Shown: positions 9,191 to 18,763 of the stretch, in pieces
Position numbering within the stretch: the first letter of the stretch is position 1
Layout: every line of letters starts with the position of its first letter
Assembly (NCBI GenBank): GCA_965249005.1
Contig: CBDFLD010000022.1
Span: 1,054,001 to 1,118,000 of the forward strand
DNA: 64,000 nt
DNA from: CBDFLD01 sp965249005
GTDB lineage: Bacteria; Acidobacteriota; UBA6911
Reading direction: 5' to 3'
Translations under genes and position numbers: made by a program
Notes under the pieces: generated by a model
Database searches by the model: none
Told to the model about the DNA's origin: nothing
What the model saw: the letters and a program-made list of their open reading frames with translations, nothing else

Positions 9191-9524
9191 GCTACCGATC
9201 GTCCATCCTGCTCGAACACCGACTCGTCCCCCGGGTTGGGGGCCTACTCCCGACCACCGTTCGCCCGAACAGTCGAACCTTATTCCGTTCACCCCCTGCT
9301 GTCAAGATAGCGACACCGGGTCTGCGACCCGGTCCTCTTTCCGCATGAACGCTCAGAGAGAACCACCTGCATTACCAACCCACGGGTTGACCGCATGTAG
9401 GCCGCCTACTCCGTGGGCGGCACGTTCCCGGCCTGCGGGCTGAGGTTTGAGACAGTGTCACACGGTGATTGTGGCTTGTTCTGATTGGCTCTGTTTCACC
9501 CGTGTCAAATGGCGTGTGGCGCCA
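9191..9524. repeat. Intergenic stretch with palindromes
   Basis: No gene was recognised here. It carries a hairpin at 9315-9333 (ACCGGGTC stem, 3-base loop), a short ACCCACGGGT-type palindrome near 9381-9390, and an imperfect 21-bp palindrome at 9401-9421 (arm GCCGCCTACT) with the same 10+1+10 geometry as the repeats at 2.9, 4.8 and 15.7 kb. The hairpins probably serve as transcript ends for the ABC operon (minus strand, ending at 9525). Confidence 0.5.
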
Positions 9525-10346
9525 CTAATCCACCACACGGCGTTCGAATTGGCGGAAGCCCAGAATGGTGAAAAGGATTGAAAAACCGATCAATCCCGTG
9601 AAGATGAGCCACAGAGGCATGTGGGGCAGATCCGACATCAGCGCGGCTCGGAAGCCCTCGCTGGCATATACCATCGGGTTCAACAAGACCAAACCTTGAA
9701 ACCAGGGAAGTACGTCCAGCGAAGCCCAGGGATAGTAGGCGCAGCCGAAAAAGATCATGGGACCGATCAATACATTGAACATGAGACCGATTTGCTGTGG
9801 CTCCACAATTGTTCCAATGACCAGGCCGAAGGCGGCAAAGAGCCACCCCACCAGCAAGCACATCACGATCAGAAGTGCGGGCTTTCCGTCCCTCAGGCTC
9901 AGCTCGCTTCCCATCAGCAACCAGGCGATGGGAAACACCAGGATGCCGGCGACCCAAGACTGAAGACCCCCGACCACAATCTTTTCAAAGGCCACTCCGG
10001 CAATGCTGATGGGTGAGAGCAACCGATCCTCGATTTCCTGGGTCCAGCCGAATTCAATGACCAGCGGCAAGGCGACAGCCTGCATCCCGGAGAGTGTCAT
10101 GCTCAACGCGAGAATCCCCGGAAGAAGCAGGTCGGTGTAGCCGCTCTGGATGATTCCCTGCCGCGGCATGACGTAGCCGAAGATGAAGGTGAACAGCAGT
10201 GGCTGCAGCACAACCCGGATGACAAAGAACTTCAGTTCCCTCCGAGCCACCCGAAGGTCCCGGTGCAACAGCGCCAACGATGTCGCGTTGATGAAGTTCG
10301 AACGTCTTGCCGGAGCCGGCCGAACGGCTGTTGTTTCAGCTCCCAA
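9525..10346 (-). CDS. ABC-2 type transporter permease
   Basis: A 273-residue integral membrane protein with six predicted hydrophobic segments and the ABC-2 C-terminal pattern (FFGCAYYPWASLDVLPWFQG, then LLNPMVYASEGFRAA). Such permeases work as dimers with one ATPase to export drugs, lipids or polysaccharides. The gene starts 27 bases downstream of its ATPase partner on the same strand. Substrate not predictable. Confidence 0.9.
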   Translation of the reverse strand: MGAETTAVRPAPARRSNFINATSLALLHRDLRVARRELKFFVIRVVLQPLLFTFIFGYVMPRQGIIQSGYTDLLLPGILALSMTLSGMQAVALPLVIEFGWTQEIEDRLLSPISIAGVAFEKIVVGGLQSWVAGILVFPIAWLLMGSELSLRDGKPALLIVMCLLVGWLFAAFGLVIGTIVEPQQIGLMFNVLIGPMIFFGCAYYPWASLDVLPWFQGLVLLNPMVYASEGFRAALMSDLPHMPLWLIFTGLIGFSILFTILGFRQFERRVVD

Positions 10347-10373
10347 GTGGACTCCCTCCCGTCACGGACATTC

Positions 10374-11351
10374 CTATTCTCTGAGGCTGCGTCCCGTCAA
10401 ATGTAGAAATAGATTCTCCAGACTCGGCTCGGCCACGTGCGTATCCATGATCATGACTCCCGAATCTGTGGCCAACCGCATCGCGCCTGCCAGGATGCCT
10501 TCTGCTTTGTCGGCGTAGAGGCGGATCATGCCGGACTTGATGTCGACGTCGACGACTCCTTCGAGAGCACTCAGATCCGACTGGAAGCCTGGTTCAATGC
10601 GGTCTCCGGGCCGAGTCGTGAGCTGCACCAGGTACCCCCCGGGCACTCGGGCCTTGAGCCGCTCTGGAGCGTCCATTGCGAGAAGCCTTCCCTGGTCCAT
10701 GATCGCAATCCGCTGGCACAGCTGATCGGCCTCTTCCATGTAGTGCGTGGTCAAAAACAGGGTGTGGCCTCTGCTGTTGAGCTGCCGGAGCAACTCCCAC
10801 ATCAATTGGCGGGCCTGAGGATCAAGTCCCGTGGTCGGCTCATCGAGAAAGAGAATCGCCGGATCGTGCATCAGGGATCGGGCGATCTTCAACCGTTGGG
10901 CCAGACCTCCCGAATATTGGGTGACCCTGGCGTCGGCCCTTTCGGTCAAATGAAAAGTTTCGAGTAACTCTGAGCAGCGCTTTTCCCTGACTGGACGAGG
11001 GATTCCAAAGTACTCGGCGTGAAACAGCAGGTTCTCTCGTGCCGTGAGACTACGATCCAGGTTGTTGGATTGGGAAACGACACCGATTCGCCTTTTCACG
11101 GCGACAGGGTCTTGCGCGACATTGGTTCCCTCGATGAGCGCTTTGCCTCCGTCCGGGCGCACCCGCGTGGTCAGGATGCCGATGGTGGTAGTCTTGCCGG
11201 CGCCGTTGGGACCGAGCAAGCCGAAGAACTCGCCGGAAGCGACTTCGAAGGAGATTCCATCGACCGCTCGAACATCCGGAAGGTTCTGCCGGCGCCGCCC
11301 GTTTTGCTTGAAGGTCTTGTGCAGATCTTGGACCGTAATGGCAGCATTCAT
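10374..11351 (-). CDS. ABC transporter ATP-binding protein (DrrA/NodI-like)
   Basis: A 325-residue ATPase. Walker A is GPNGAGKTTT near residue 46, Q-loop VVSQSNNLD, signature YSGGLAQRLK, Walker B ILFLDEPTTGLDP and the switch histidine in TTHYMEEAD. The extra C-terminal ~100 residues (DUF4162-like region) are typical of daunorubicin-resistance/NodI-type ATPases. It is the first gene of a two-gene exporter operon with the permease at 9525-10346. Confidence 0.93.
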   Translation of the reverse strand: MNAAITVQDLHKTFKQNGRRRQNLPDVRAVDGISFEVASGEFFGLLGPNGAGKTTTIGILTTRVRPDGGKALIEGTNVAQDPVAVKRRIGVVSQSNNLDRSLTARENLLFHAEYFGIPRPVREKRCSELLETFHLTERADARVTQYSGGLAQRLKIARSLMHDPAILFLDEPTTGLDPQARQLMWELLRQLNSRGHTLFLTTHYMEEADQLCQRIAIMDQGRLLAMDAPERLKARVPGGYLVQLTTRPGDRIEPGFQSDLSALEGVVDVDIKSGMIRLYADKAEGILAGAMRLATDSGVMIMDTHVAEPSLENLFLHLTGRSLRE

Positions 11352-11887
11352 TCTGACTGGATCCGGACCGTTTGCGATGAGCCCTTCGTCATCCGCGCAC
11401 TATCCTTGTCGGATATGGCAGACCGTCAGGGCTCGTTGCGGTGGCCTCCGCCGGCTCATTCGGGAAATCGTGAGATTCATCGGGATTTCATCACAAACTC
11501 AACGGGGACTCATCCTGGGATACGAGAATGGTGAAGGATATCGGATCGAGAGGGATCACACAACCCGCGGCGCCACATCTGTACTGTGTCGAGTGCCTGC
11601 TCGGTATTTTGTTTTTCTTTGAGATATGGTCACGATATTCATGAAAGACATATTATTGGCATTATTTGCTTGAATTTCATCCGGCGGTGTATAATCATAA
11701 AGCTACATTTGGCCTGATCCGGAGGGAAGGTGCTCTCTGGAAGTGCCACTTCAAACTGCGTTGTAACGAGCCTCCTGCGTTTTGCTCGGTCGCCTGTCGA
11801 TCTTGAAGTCACTACTGAAGGCTTAATGGATCCGGAATAACTCTGCTAGTGCCTTACCCCCCTCGCAGGGGTGTTTGGAGACTCTCA
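11352..11887. other. Divergent intergenic region and long otsA leader
   Basis: A 536-bp gap between the ABC operon (minus) and trehalose synthase (plus). The only supported signal is the plus-strand promoter at 11666-11695. The resulting leader of about 180 bases contains a CCCC/GGGG hairpin around 11859-11873, just before the ribosome site of the next gene. Confidence 0.45.
11666..11695 (+). promoter_or_regulatory. Probable sigma-70 promoter for trehalose-6-phosphate synthase
   Basis: TTGCTT (11666-11671), an 18-base spacer and a perfect TATAAT (11690-11695) in an AT-rich tract, pointing to the trehalose synthase gene at 11888. Confidence 0.5.
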
Positions 11888-13381
11888 ATGACGGAAGGAT
11901 CCGAAGTACCCACAGACCCCTTGGTGGTTGTTTCGAACCGACTCCCTTATGACCTTCGCGTCAGCCGAAACGATCCGCCCTACAAGCGAAACGTAGGCGG
12001 ACTGGTCAATGCCGTCGAACCCGTCCTCAGCCAGGTGGGAGGCCGGTGGGTGGGCTGGGACGGCTCGTTGGGCCGGTCGGCTGCCGATGTTTCTTCCCGG
12101 CTTTTCAATCAAGAATCGTACAAGGCACCAAGCGGCATCGAGATGTACGGAGTGCCGCTGAGTGAGCGGGACGTGCAGCACTACTATCACGGCTTCTCGA
12201 ACCGCGCGCTCTGGCCCCTGTTTCATAGCTTTCCGGAAAAGTCGATCTTCGACGCTCAGGACTGGAATGTCTACACGAAGGTGAACCGGCGTTTTGCCGA
12301 GGCGTCCCAGCCGCTGGCCTGGCCGCGCGGCCGAATCTGGGTGCACGATTTTCACCTCATGCGCGTGCCCTTTTTTCTGCGCGAGCTCGGTTACCGCGGA
12401 CGAATCGATTTTTTTCTCCACATTCCGTTTCCACCACCCGAGATTTTTTGTACCTTGCCCTGGCGCAACGAGTTGATCCAGGGGATGCTCTCGGCCGACT
12501 CGATAGCGTTCCACGTCAAGGGCTATCACGACAACTTCCTCCGCACCGTGACCCACTTGTCCCGGAGTCAAGTGGAGCTGAATACCTCCGTGGACTCGAC
12601 GACGATCGTCTCGGACCGAGGGAAATCTTCGACCAAGGTGGTGCCCGTCGGCATCGACGTCGAAGAATTCGAGAAGATTTCCGAGAGGAAATCCGTCGTC
12701 GAACACGCCGTTCGGCTCAGAGAGTCCAATCCGGGGCGCCGCATCCTGATTGGAATCGATCGCCTCGACTACACGAAGGGGATCAAGGAACGCCTGGACG
12801 CCGTCGAGCATTTCCTGACGAAAAACCGCGAGGCCCGCGGAAAGATCGTGCTGTTTCAGATCGTTGTGCCGAGCCGCCACCAGATCACCGAGTACCGAGA
12901 GCTCAAGAAGGAAATCGATCGTCAGGTCGGCCGCATCAATGGCGATTTCGGAAGCGAAGGTTGGGTCCCGATTCACTACTGGTATACGGCGCTGGAGCGA
13001 GAACAGCTGGTGGCTTACTACCGGGCGGCCGACGTGGCGATCGTGACTCCGCTTCGTGACGGGATGAATCTGATCGGAGCGGAATTCGCGGCCTCGAGAG
13101 TGGACAACGATGGAGTGCTCCTGATCAGCGAGTTTGCCGGGATCGCGGAGCATACGCCCGGCGCGATCCGGGTCAATCCTCACGACATTCATGGCTTCTC
13201 GAATGCGATTCTCTATGCGCTGCGGATGTCGCGCGAAGAGCGCAGAGCGCGAATGATACGGCTGCGCGAAAGAGTCCGCGAGAATCCGGTTTCAAAGTGG
13301 GGCGAGCGCTGCCTGGAGCACACTCCGGCCCGGGTCGCGGTTCTCGCCGGACGCACGTACCCGCAGCCCGCGGCGTTCTGA
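11888..13381 (+). CDS. otsA: alpha,alpha-trehalose-phosphate synthase (UDP/GDP/ADP-glucose), GT20
   Basis: A 497-residue glycosyltransferase that joins a nucleotide-glucose to glucose 6-phosphate. Family motifs: VVSNRLPYDL at the N-terminus, NVGGLVNAVEP, VHDFHLMRVPFFLRELG, HIPFPPPE, IGIDRLDYTKGIKERLDA and TPLRDGMNLIGAEF. The ATG at 11888 has a GGAG ribosome site 7 bases upstream and is preferred to the GTG at 11849. No otsB phosphatase lies next to it, so trehalose 6-phosphate must be dephosphorylated by a gene elsewhere. Likely role: osmotic or desiccation protection. Confidence 0.93.
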   Translation: MTEGSEVPTDPLVVVSNRLPYDLRVSRNDPPYKRNVGGLVNAVEPVLSQVGGRWVGWDGSLGRSAADVSSRLFNQESYKAPSGIEMYGVPLSERDVQHYYHGFSNRALWPLFHSFPEKSIFDAQDWNVYTKVNRRFAEASQPLAWPRGRIWVHDFHLMRVPFFLRELGYRGRIDFFLHIPFPPPEIFCTLPWRNELIQGMLSADSIAFHVKGYHDNFLRTVTHLSRSQVELNTSVDSTTIVSDRGKSSTKVVPVGIDVEEFEKISERKSVVEHAVRLRESNPGRRILIGIDRLDYTKGIKERLDAVEHFLTKNREARGKIVLFQIVVPSRHQITEYRELKKEIDRQVGRINGDFGSEGWVPIHYWYTALEREQLVAYYRAADVAIVTPLRDGMNLIGAEFAASRVDNDGVLLISEFAGIAEHTPGAIRVNPHDIHGFSNAILYALRMSREERRARMIRLRERVRENPVSKWGERCLEHTPARVAVLAGRTYPQPAAF

Positions 13382-13418
13382 ACTCGAAACGTGACCTAGA
13401 CGTGACCTAAGGGGAAGA

Positions 13419-14306
13419 CTATTCGGTGATGTCGGCTGACGGCGGAGGCTTGTGAATCAGATCGTCGAGCTTGACGATCAAGTCGGCCAGCAAGGCGGAG
13501 TCTTTTCCTTCCATCAAAGCAACCGCGACATACTTCTTTCCATTTCGTTCTACGAGCGCCGCGTCCGCGTGCCACTGTTTCCAGGTCCCGGACTTTCGAT
13601 AAATCTTTGATCCGGGCCGTCGCGCCAGTCCCTTGACGAACTTGTGCTCGATAGCTGGATGCGACATGATCGTTTTCATCTCCCGACTGATCCAGGAATC
13701 GACCAGCACGCCCCGATCCATCATGACGAGGAAGCGGGCGACCTGCCTCGCCGTGGCACCGTGGGAGATCTGATGCAGCGGGTCGCGCCTCCAGTAACCC
13801 AAACCGCCGTAGCCCTTACCGACCCACAGCCCACCGTTTCGCCGAACATCATAGAATGCACGCTCGGGATGTGTCAGTCCCTTGGCGATGGTTTCGAAAC
13901 CGATCAATCCGATGAGATTCGACGCCTCCCGGTTGCTGGAGCTTCGAATCATGCCGATCAGGGATTGCTTCAACTGGGGTGTGTAGGCGAGGCGTCCCTT
14001 GTGGATCTGGTCGAAAACGCCAAGCATGACCGCGATCTTGGGAAGACTGGCCGCATAGAGCATCGTGTCGGGATTGGCGGCCGCGAAGCGGGTTTGTCTC
14101 TCGCCGATATCGACCAGCGCGACCGACAGCCTTTCCCGGGCGATGAGAGGCCGGAAACGCTTGTGATCGAGGGCTTTATCCAGAGCTTGCTGCAACTGGA
14201 GATTCGACTTGTTCAGCAACAGCGGCTCGGCACGTACCTCACCGCAAATCAATGAAAAACATGGGGATAGAGCCAAAAGCCCAATGAGCGAGCCAAAGTG
14301 TCGCAC
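13419..14306 (-). CDS. Exported beta-lactamase-fold serine hydrolase
   Basis: A 295-residue protein with a signal peptide (hydrophobic residues 7-20, cleavage likely after VRA near residue 26). It has class A beta-lactamase/DD-peptidase motifs: SLPK (Ser-x-x-Lys) about residue 88, SSN about 120 and KSG near 236. The glutamate-bearing omega loop of true beta-lactamases is not evident, so a peptidase or cell-wall role is more likely than drug resistance. A second protein of the same type is encoded 126 bp upstream on the same strand (14433-15782). Converges on otsA. Confidence 0.75.
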   Translation of the reverse strand: MRHFGSLIGLLALSPCFSLICGEVRAEPLLLNKSNLQLQQALDKALDHKRFRPLIARERLSVALVDIGERQTRFAAANPDTMLYAASLPKIAVMLGVFDQIHKGRLAYTPQLKQSLIGMIRSSSNREASNLIGLIGFETIAKGLTHPERAFYDVRRNGGLWVGKGYGGLGYWRRDPLHQISHGATARQVARFLVMMDRGVLVDSWISREMKTIMSHPAIEHKFVKGLARRPGSKIYRKSGTWKQWHADAALVERNGKKYVAVALMEGKDSALLADLIVKLDDLIHKPPPSADITE

Positions 14307-14432
14307 CCTTCCATTATATGGATAACCCTATTTTTACAAAGAAGAAAATAATGGAGCCGGTGTGCAGGCACGGCGCCGGGCAGAAGCGTAACCCGCACAC
14401 GCCATGGGCGGCTCGAATGCAGTGCTACCCGT

Positions 14433-15782
14433 CTATTTGGAGATGCTCTCCTGCCGTCGCTGCACCAGGTGCTCGATCTCCGTCCCGATCTGCATGTGCT
14501 CGGCGGCCGAGTTGATCCTCAGCACGTTCGACATCATAGAGAGCAAATAGACTCGCATTGGCTCCCCCGGGGTCGCGTTGGGTGATTCCACAATGGCGAC
14601 AGAGTGCATCAGGTTCTGCGCATTCCCCTTGTATTGCCCGCACTTGTAGCCCGGCTCCGGCTTGCAGCGATAGAGAGACCCTGATTTGAAGTAGACAGCC
14701 GACTTGTTCAGTGCGCCCGCGGCCGCGTAACGATAGCGCCGCCTGGTGAAGTAGAGCATCTTTTTCATCTCCAGACTGCTCCAGCGGTCGACGAGTTTCC
14801 CCTGCTCGAGCCGGACCAACCAGCGAAGTAGTTCCCGGGGAGTCGAGTAGCTGGATCGGCCCGGAACGATCCGGCTGGCCGTTCGGGTAAAAAAGGTCCG
14901 GATGCGCAGTAGTTCCGGGTCGAGCCCTCTGGCGACGAGAGGCTGCTCGATGACCGCAATGGCGTCGTCCGTCAAGTTCGTCTTCGGAGTTTTGTTGAAG
15001 AACTCGTCCTCCTGCTCCTGTGTCACCGGGTAGGCGTCTCCGAACTGAGCCATCAGCAGGGCGTGCTTCCAAACCACCGAAGCAGCGGCGTTAGAGCTGG
15101 GAGATGCCATGTGATCGATCCACTCCCAGAGCGAAAACGTATCCCCGATGCGAACGGAACGGTGACTCACCGCAGTCATGTCTGAGTTGACCACCGGTAC
15201 CGAGTGGTGATTCGGCTGGACAAACCGGTCGGCCCTTACCATTGTGTTTCTCAAGAACTCGGCTCGCGCTTCCGTGCTGTGGGGGAACCGCCGCCGCAAC
15301 TGCTCAAACACCGCGGTCATGACCAGAAGCTTACCCACTGATCCGGGAATGTAGCCTTGCTCCGGATTGATGGCAGCATAGCGCGGCGCCTTCGGGTCGG
15401 TAATGTCGAGCAGGGCAATCTTGTAGGATGGGTCCAGGCGAGCAAAAATTCTTTCCAGCCCTCGTTGCAGTGCCGCATCGTGGGCCGTGTCGTTCGTGAT
15501 GTCGTAATCCGGGTTGCCCTCGGCAAGGCGCAGCTGGATATCTTTGATCGAAAGCAAAGCGCCGGGCTGAAGCCGAAAAGTGCCCGCAACACGACCGTCC
15601 TGAATCCCCTGGTAAGCCAGGAGCCTGCGAATCTGCGTATAGGTATACCCATCCAACGGATAAGCGAGCAGTGAAGCCACCCCAAGAAAAAGAAACGCCG
15701 AGACTAGAAACACGCCGGTGAGACTCGGCGCAGGCTGCCCACGCCGTGGGCAGCACGCAAACACCCACCGAAGCCAAGTCAT
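14433..15782 (-). CDS. Membrane-anchored beta-lactamase-fold serine hydrolase
   Basis: A 449-residue protein with one N-terminal membrane segment (about residues 18-38, SLTGVFLVSAFLFLGVASLL) and a periplasmic serine hydrolase domain with SVGK, SSN and KSG motifs in the same order as its neighbour. The frame runs on upstream to 16052, but the ATG at 15780-15782 overlaps the TGA of the upstream gene as ATGA, showing translational coupling to the secreted PEP-synthase-like protein. The start region contains a 21-bp palindrome (15734-15754, arm GCTGCCCACG) within codons of the N-terminal cytoplasmic tail. Confidence 0.75.
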   Translation of the reverse strand: MTWLRWVFACCPRRGQPAPSLTGVFLVSAFLFLGVASLLAYPLDGYTYTQIRRLLAYQGIQDGRVAGTFRLQPGALLSIKDIQLRLAEGNPDYDITNDTAHDAALQRGLERIFARLDPSYKIALLDITDPKAPRYAAINPEQGYIPGSVGKLLVMTAVFEQLRRRFPHSTEARAEFLRNTMVRADRFVQPNHHSVPVVNSDMTAVSHRSVRIGDTFSLWEWIDHMASPSSNAAASVVWKHALLMAQFGDAYPVTQEQEDEFFNKTPKTNLTDDAIAVIEQPLVARGLDPELLRIRTFFTRTASRIVPGRSSYSTPRELLRWLVRLEQGKLVDRWSSLEMKKMLYFTRRRYRYAAAGALNKSAVYFKSGSLYRCKPEPGYKCGQYKGNAQNLMHSVAIVESPNATPGEPMRVYLLSMMSNVLRINSAAEHMQIGTEIEHLVQRRQESISK

Positions 15783-18730
15783 AAAGGCTCCCGCATATTC
15801 ACAGCTTCTTCTCCTTTGTCCAATAACTCCTGATCCAAACTCTTGAGCCGATTCCACGCCGGCCCTTCCCGTTCTGCCACGAAAGGCCGAATCTGAAACA
15901 ACCAAAGTTTCCCCTCGGCAAAGCCAAACTCGATATCCCAGGTGTGCTGGGCTTGTTCCTTGCCTTTGCTCCTCCAATCCTTGACCATCTGCCGAAGTTG
16001 TTTGATCTCTCCTGTGGTCAAAAGGTAGTCGCTGCGCCGGGTCGTGGTCCACTTCACGCCGCCACCGTCATCCAGATACCGGCGATAGGGGGCCTTGGCC
16101 TGGGCAAGCAACCGAATGCCTCCTGCCGAGTCGAGAAGCAGTGTCTCCGCGCTCTCTCCTTCGACGCCACCTCCGACGCCTTCGGCGGTCACGATCGTGA
16201 GGCGGTCCTTCGATTTCGGCGATCCCGGGGAGTCCATGGAATCCAGATCCGCGGTGATCATGACGCCCGATTTTTCCGAGTGGACACTCTGGAGCAGTAA
16301 CACCGACGTATAGACGTCCCCCGGGTTTTCGATGAACTGCTTTCTCCAAGCATAGGCTCGGTCGCTCAGGGGCGACGCCCAGACTTTCTTGATTGCCTCC
16401 AAAATGCTCTCCTCGGTGACCCGATGGGCAACCGTAAGATTCAAACCCGCTCCCGAGAACTCCTCTAGATCCTCGGCATTGGTATCGCTGCGGATGAAAA
16501 CCCCTTTGGCCACATTCGCGCCCAAGACGTTCCGAATAGACCGCAGGACGCCGGCTTTCATTTCAGGAATCCACTCCAGTTTCACGACGGCCCGGCGAAA
16601 GCTCTCGAGTCGAGGCAGCATGTAATCGTCTATTTCCGATTCGCTCTGTCGGGCCAGGCGCATGTCCTCCGCCGTGCGACATGCCTGCTGGATCTGTTCA
16701 TGCAGTGTTTGCCCAGAAGAATACGGTCTGTCGATATGGGCCCGGTACATGCCGAAGGGAAGCGCGAGCCCCGGCGCTACCTTGTCGGGAAAGGATGTGT
16801 AGAGCTCCCCGAGATTGGCTGCCTTCGGGCCGACCAGCACCCCCGAATCCGATGCCCGCAGATCATACAAGGATACGGGAGTTACCGCCGCGTGCTGCAA
16901 GCGCTCGGTGTCGAGCCGGATTCTTTTGCCTCGAAGCTCCTTTTCCTGCTCGATGAGCATAGCATCGGGTTCAGTCATACGAGAGGCGGCCTTGAGGGTC
17001 ACCAGGCCCATGGGCGACACCGCAAAGAGGATCTCCTTGCCCTCGTGTTTTTTCAACGAAGGGAGCAGGGAAGTGGACAGGGCGGCGTTTGGAATGGAAA
17101 GATTTCGAGCGAGGAGCTGAGCGTGCGACAGCAGGTTTCCCAGGTCCAGCGTCAAGATTCCCGCCATGGGCTTCAGATCGGAGATCGTGCCCGGAATGAC
17201 GTAGATCGTGCCCGGATCAGGCTTCCAGTGGTGTTGTTGCCCGGACACGATTTCCAGCTTGGCCTTGACCGCGCCTGAGTTGAGGCCTCGGATTCCCTGG
17301 GCTACCCGGCGGCCAAAGACGGAGTGAGATTGCGCCAATTGCCGGTCGGCATCCTGGGAGAGCTTCCCCAGTTCCGTGGAAAGTAGCAACAAGGTCGAGC
17401 TCCGCAAGAGCTCGTCAAAAAAGCCCAAGGCTTTGGGCTCGACGCGAGCGTATCGCTCTTGGGAGCTGCCAAAGATCGCCCTGGCCGAAGTCGAGGCCCA
17501 CTCGACACTCCGGCCGAGGTAATCGAGAGCGTTTCTATACTCGAGAGCCGGAATGCTCACCCGCTTGGCCAGTTTGCCGCTTTCGATCCCGAGCGCTTCG
17601 CGCTCGCGCTCCGATAGAAACCCGGTCGAGAACGCGAAGTCGAAATAATCTTCGAGGCCGCGCAATCGCTCCGACCGGCTCCACTGAACCCGCGATTGCT
17701 CCAGATCTTCGCGCATTGTCTGCGCTTTCTCGCTGAGCAGGGCAATCAGATCCATGGCGAGGAGATTTGTTGCGCCATCCGATCCCTCCGCTACCGACCG
17801 CCTCAATTTCGCAGCCAGTCGTGCCATGCGCGAAAAAAGTATGGAGGATTCGGCATCGAGCGAGTCTGCAAGGCCGGCGATTTCGATTGCAAACCGCGGC
17901 AACTTCTTCTCGAACGATCCCAACGCTACCTGGATTCGTCGTGGATCATATTGGCGCTCCAGTTCTGCGTAAAGATCCGCCACCTTTGCCAAGGCATCCT
18001 CGGCCAGATTCGCGCGCTCCCGATAAACGGCGACCGCGTCGATGTCGGCCGGCGCGGGATAGGAGTGAATCTTGCTGCGCAGCGGTTGAAAGCCTTCCTC
18101 CAGTTCCGCAATCTCGGTTGCCAGTGTGCGGATCTTTGTTGTTGTCGGTCGATCCAGCCGGTCGTGAGACAAGGTGCGGGTCAGATGAATCGCCAGCAGA
18201 AAATTCTTACGCGTCCAGACACGGTCGCCGAGCAACTCCGCGAGAAATGCCTGGCCCTGCCGCTCCTCGTCTTCTATTTGCCGCGAGCCGCGATAGAACT
18301 TTGCCCTCCGGAAGATCCATCCATCGTCGACCGCGTAAAGATAGTGGGCGACAACCCACGATTTCGCCCGATGGTAGTTCTTTCCTGAATCCAGGAACAC
18401 GTCCAGGGAGATATTGGTCAGAACCGAGTTCAAGTACAGATACATCGACTCCATCCGCTGTGCCACTTCAGTGAGCTCTGCATGCTGCACGCCCCCTCCT
18501 CGCTCCTTGCACGGCGTCCCGGCCGGCGGATGGACGGTTCCGTCCTCGCAGTACCAGCGCAACCGCTGGTAGGGCCCTTTGGGGTTCTTTTTCATCCCGG
18601 CAATGGCGTTTCGAGCCTCTTCGATTTGAGCATCTGTTAGAGGCTCCGGTGGCCCCTGAGCAAGAGCGGAATCGAACAGAAACGAAAAGAGCAGAAAAAA
18701 TGCGACCGGTGTGATCGGGGGAACTTTCAT
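15779..18730 (-). CDS. Exported PEP-synthase-like ATP-grasp (PPDK_N) protein
   Basis: A 983-residue protein with a clear signal peptide (FFLLFSFLFDSALAQ, residues 11-25). Residues about 30-620 are of unknown fold, largely helical. Residues about 640-960 match the PEP/pyruvate-binding ATP-grasp domain of PEP synthase and pyruvate phosphate dikinase (GPKAANLGELY, GVFIRSDTNAEDLEEFSGAG, TAEGVGGGVEGESAETLL, WDIEFGFAEGKLWLFQIRPF). The swivelling phosphohistidine domain and the PEP barrel are absent, so it cannot be a complete PEP synthase. An ATP-grasp enzyme in the ATP-free periplasm is puzzling. Its stop overlaps the start of the serine hydrolase gene (ATGA), so the two probably act together, perhaps at the envelope. 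Confidence 0.75.
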   Translation of the reverse strand: MKVPPITPVAFFLLFSFLFDSALAQGPPEPLTDAQIEEARNAIAGMKKNPKGPYQRLRWYCEDGTVHPPAGTPCKERGGGVQHAELTEVAQRMESMYLYLNSVLTNISLDVFLDSGKNYHRAKSWVVAHYLYAVDDGWIFRRAKFYRGSRQIEDEERQGQAFLAELLGDRVWTRKNFLLAIHLTRTLSHDRLDRPTTTKIRTLATEIAELEEGFQPLRSKIHSYPAPADIDAVAVYRERANLAEDALAKVADLYAELERQYDPRRIQVALGSFEKKLPRFAIEIAGLADSLDAESSILFSRMARLAAKLRRSVAEGSDGATNLLAMDLIALLSEKAQTMREDLEQSRVQWSRSERLRGLEDYFDFAFSTGFLSEREREALGIESGKLAKRVSIPALEYRNALDYLGRSVEWASTSARAIFGSSQERYARVEPKALGFFDELLRSSTLLLLSTELGKLSQDADRQLAQSHSVFGRRVAQGIRGLNSGAVKAKLEIVSGQQHHWKPDPGTIYVIPGTISDLKPMAGILTLDLGNLLSHAQLLARNLSIPNAALSTSLLPSLKKHEGKEILFAVSPMGLVTLKAASRMTEPDAMLIEQEKELRGKRIRLDTERLQHAAVTPVSLYDLRASDSGVLVGPKAANLGELYTSFPDKVAPGLALPFGMYRAHIDRPYSSGQTLHEQIQQACRTAEDMRLARQSESEIDDYMLPRLESFRRAVVKLEWIPEMKAGVLRSIRNVLGANVAKGVFIRSDTNAEDLEEFSGAGLNLTVAHRVTEESILEAIKKVWASPLSDRAYAWRKQFIENPGDVYTSVLLLQSVHSEKSGVMITADLDSMDSPGSPKSKDRLTIVTAEGVGGGVEGESAETLLLDSAGGIRLLAQAKAPYRRYLDDGGGVKWTTTRRSDYLLTTGEIKQLRQMVKDWRSKGKEQAQHTWDIEFGFAEGKLWLFQIRPFVAEREGPAWNRLKSLDQELLDKGEEAVNMREPL

Positions 18731-18763
18731 CTCGAGCGAAACTACTCCCTTCTCTAATAGGAA

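Noticed and set aside
11885..13192. Minus-strand open frame of ~435 codons opposite otsA
   Set aside because: Complete overlap with a certain GT20 gene; the translated sequence has no recognisable domain.
13419..14306. True class A beta-lactamase (resistance gene)
   Set aside because: The S-x-x-K, S-x-N and K-S-G motifs are present, but no convincing omega-loop E-x-x-L-N motif; the second similar gene nearby suggests a cell-wall role.
15783..16052. N-terminal extension of the serine hydrolase frame
   Set aside because: It lies wholly within the upstream gene; the ATGA overlap at 15779-15782 gives a better start followed by a membrane segment.
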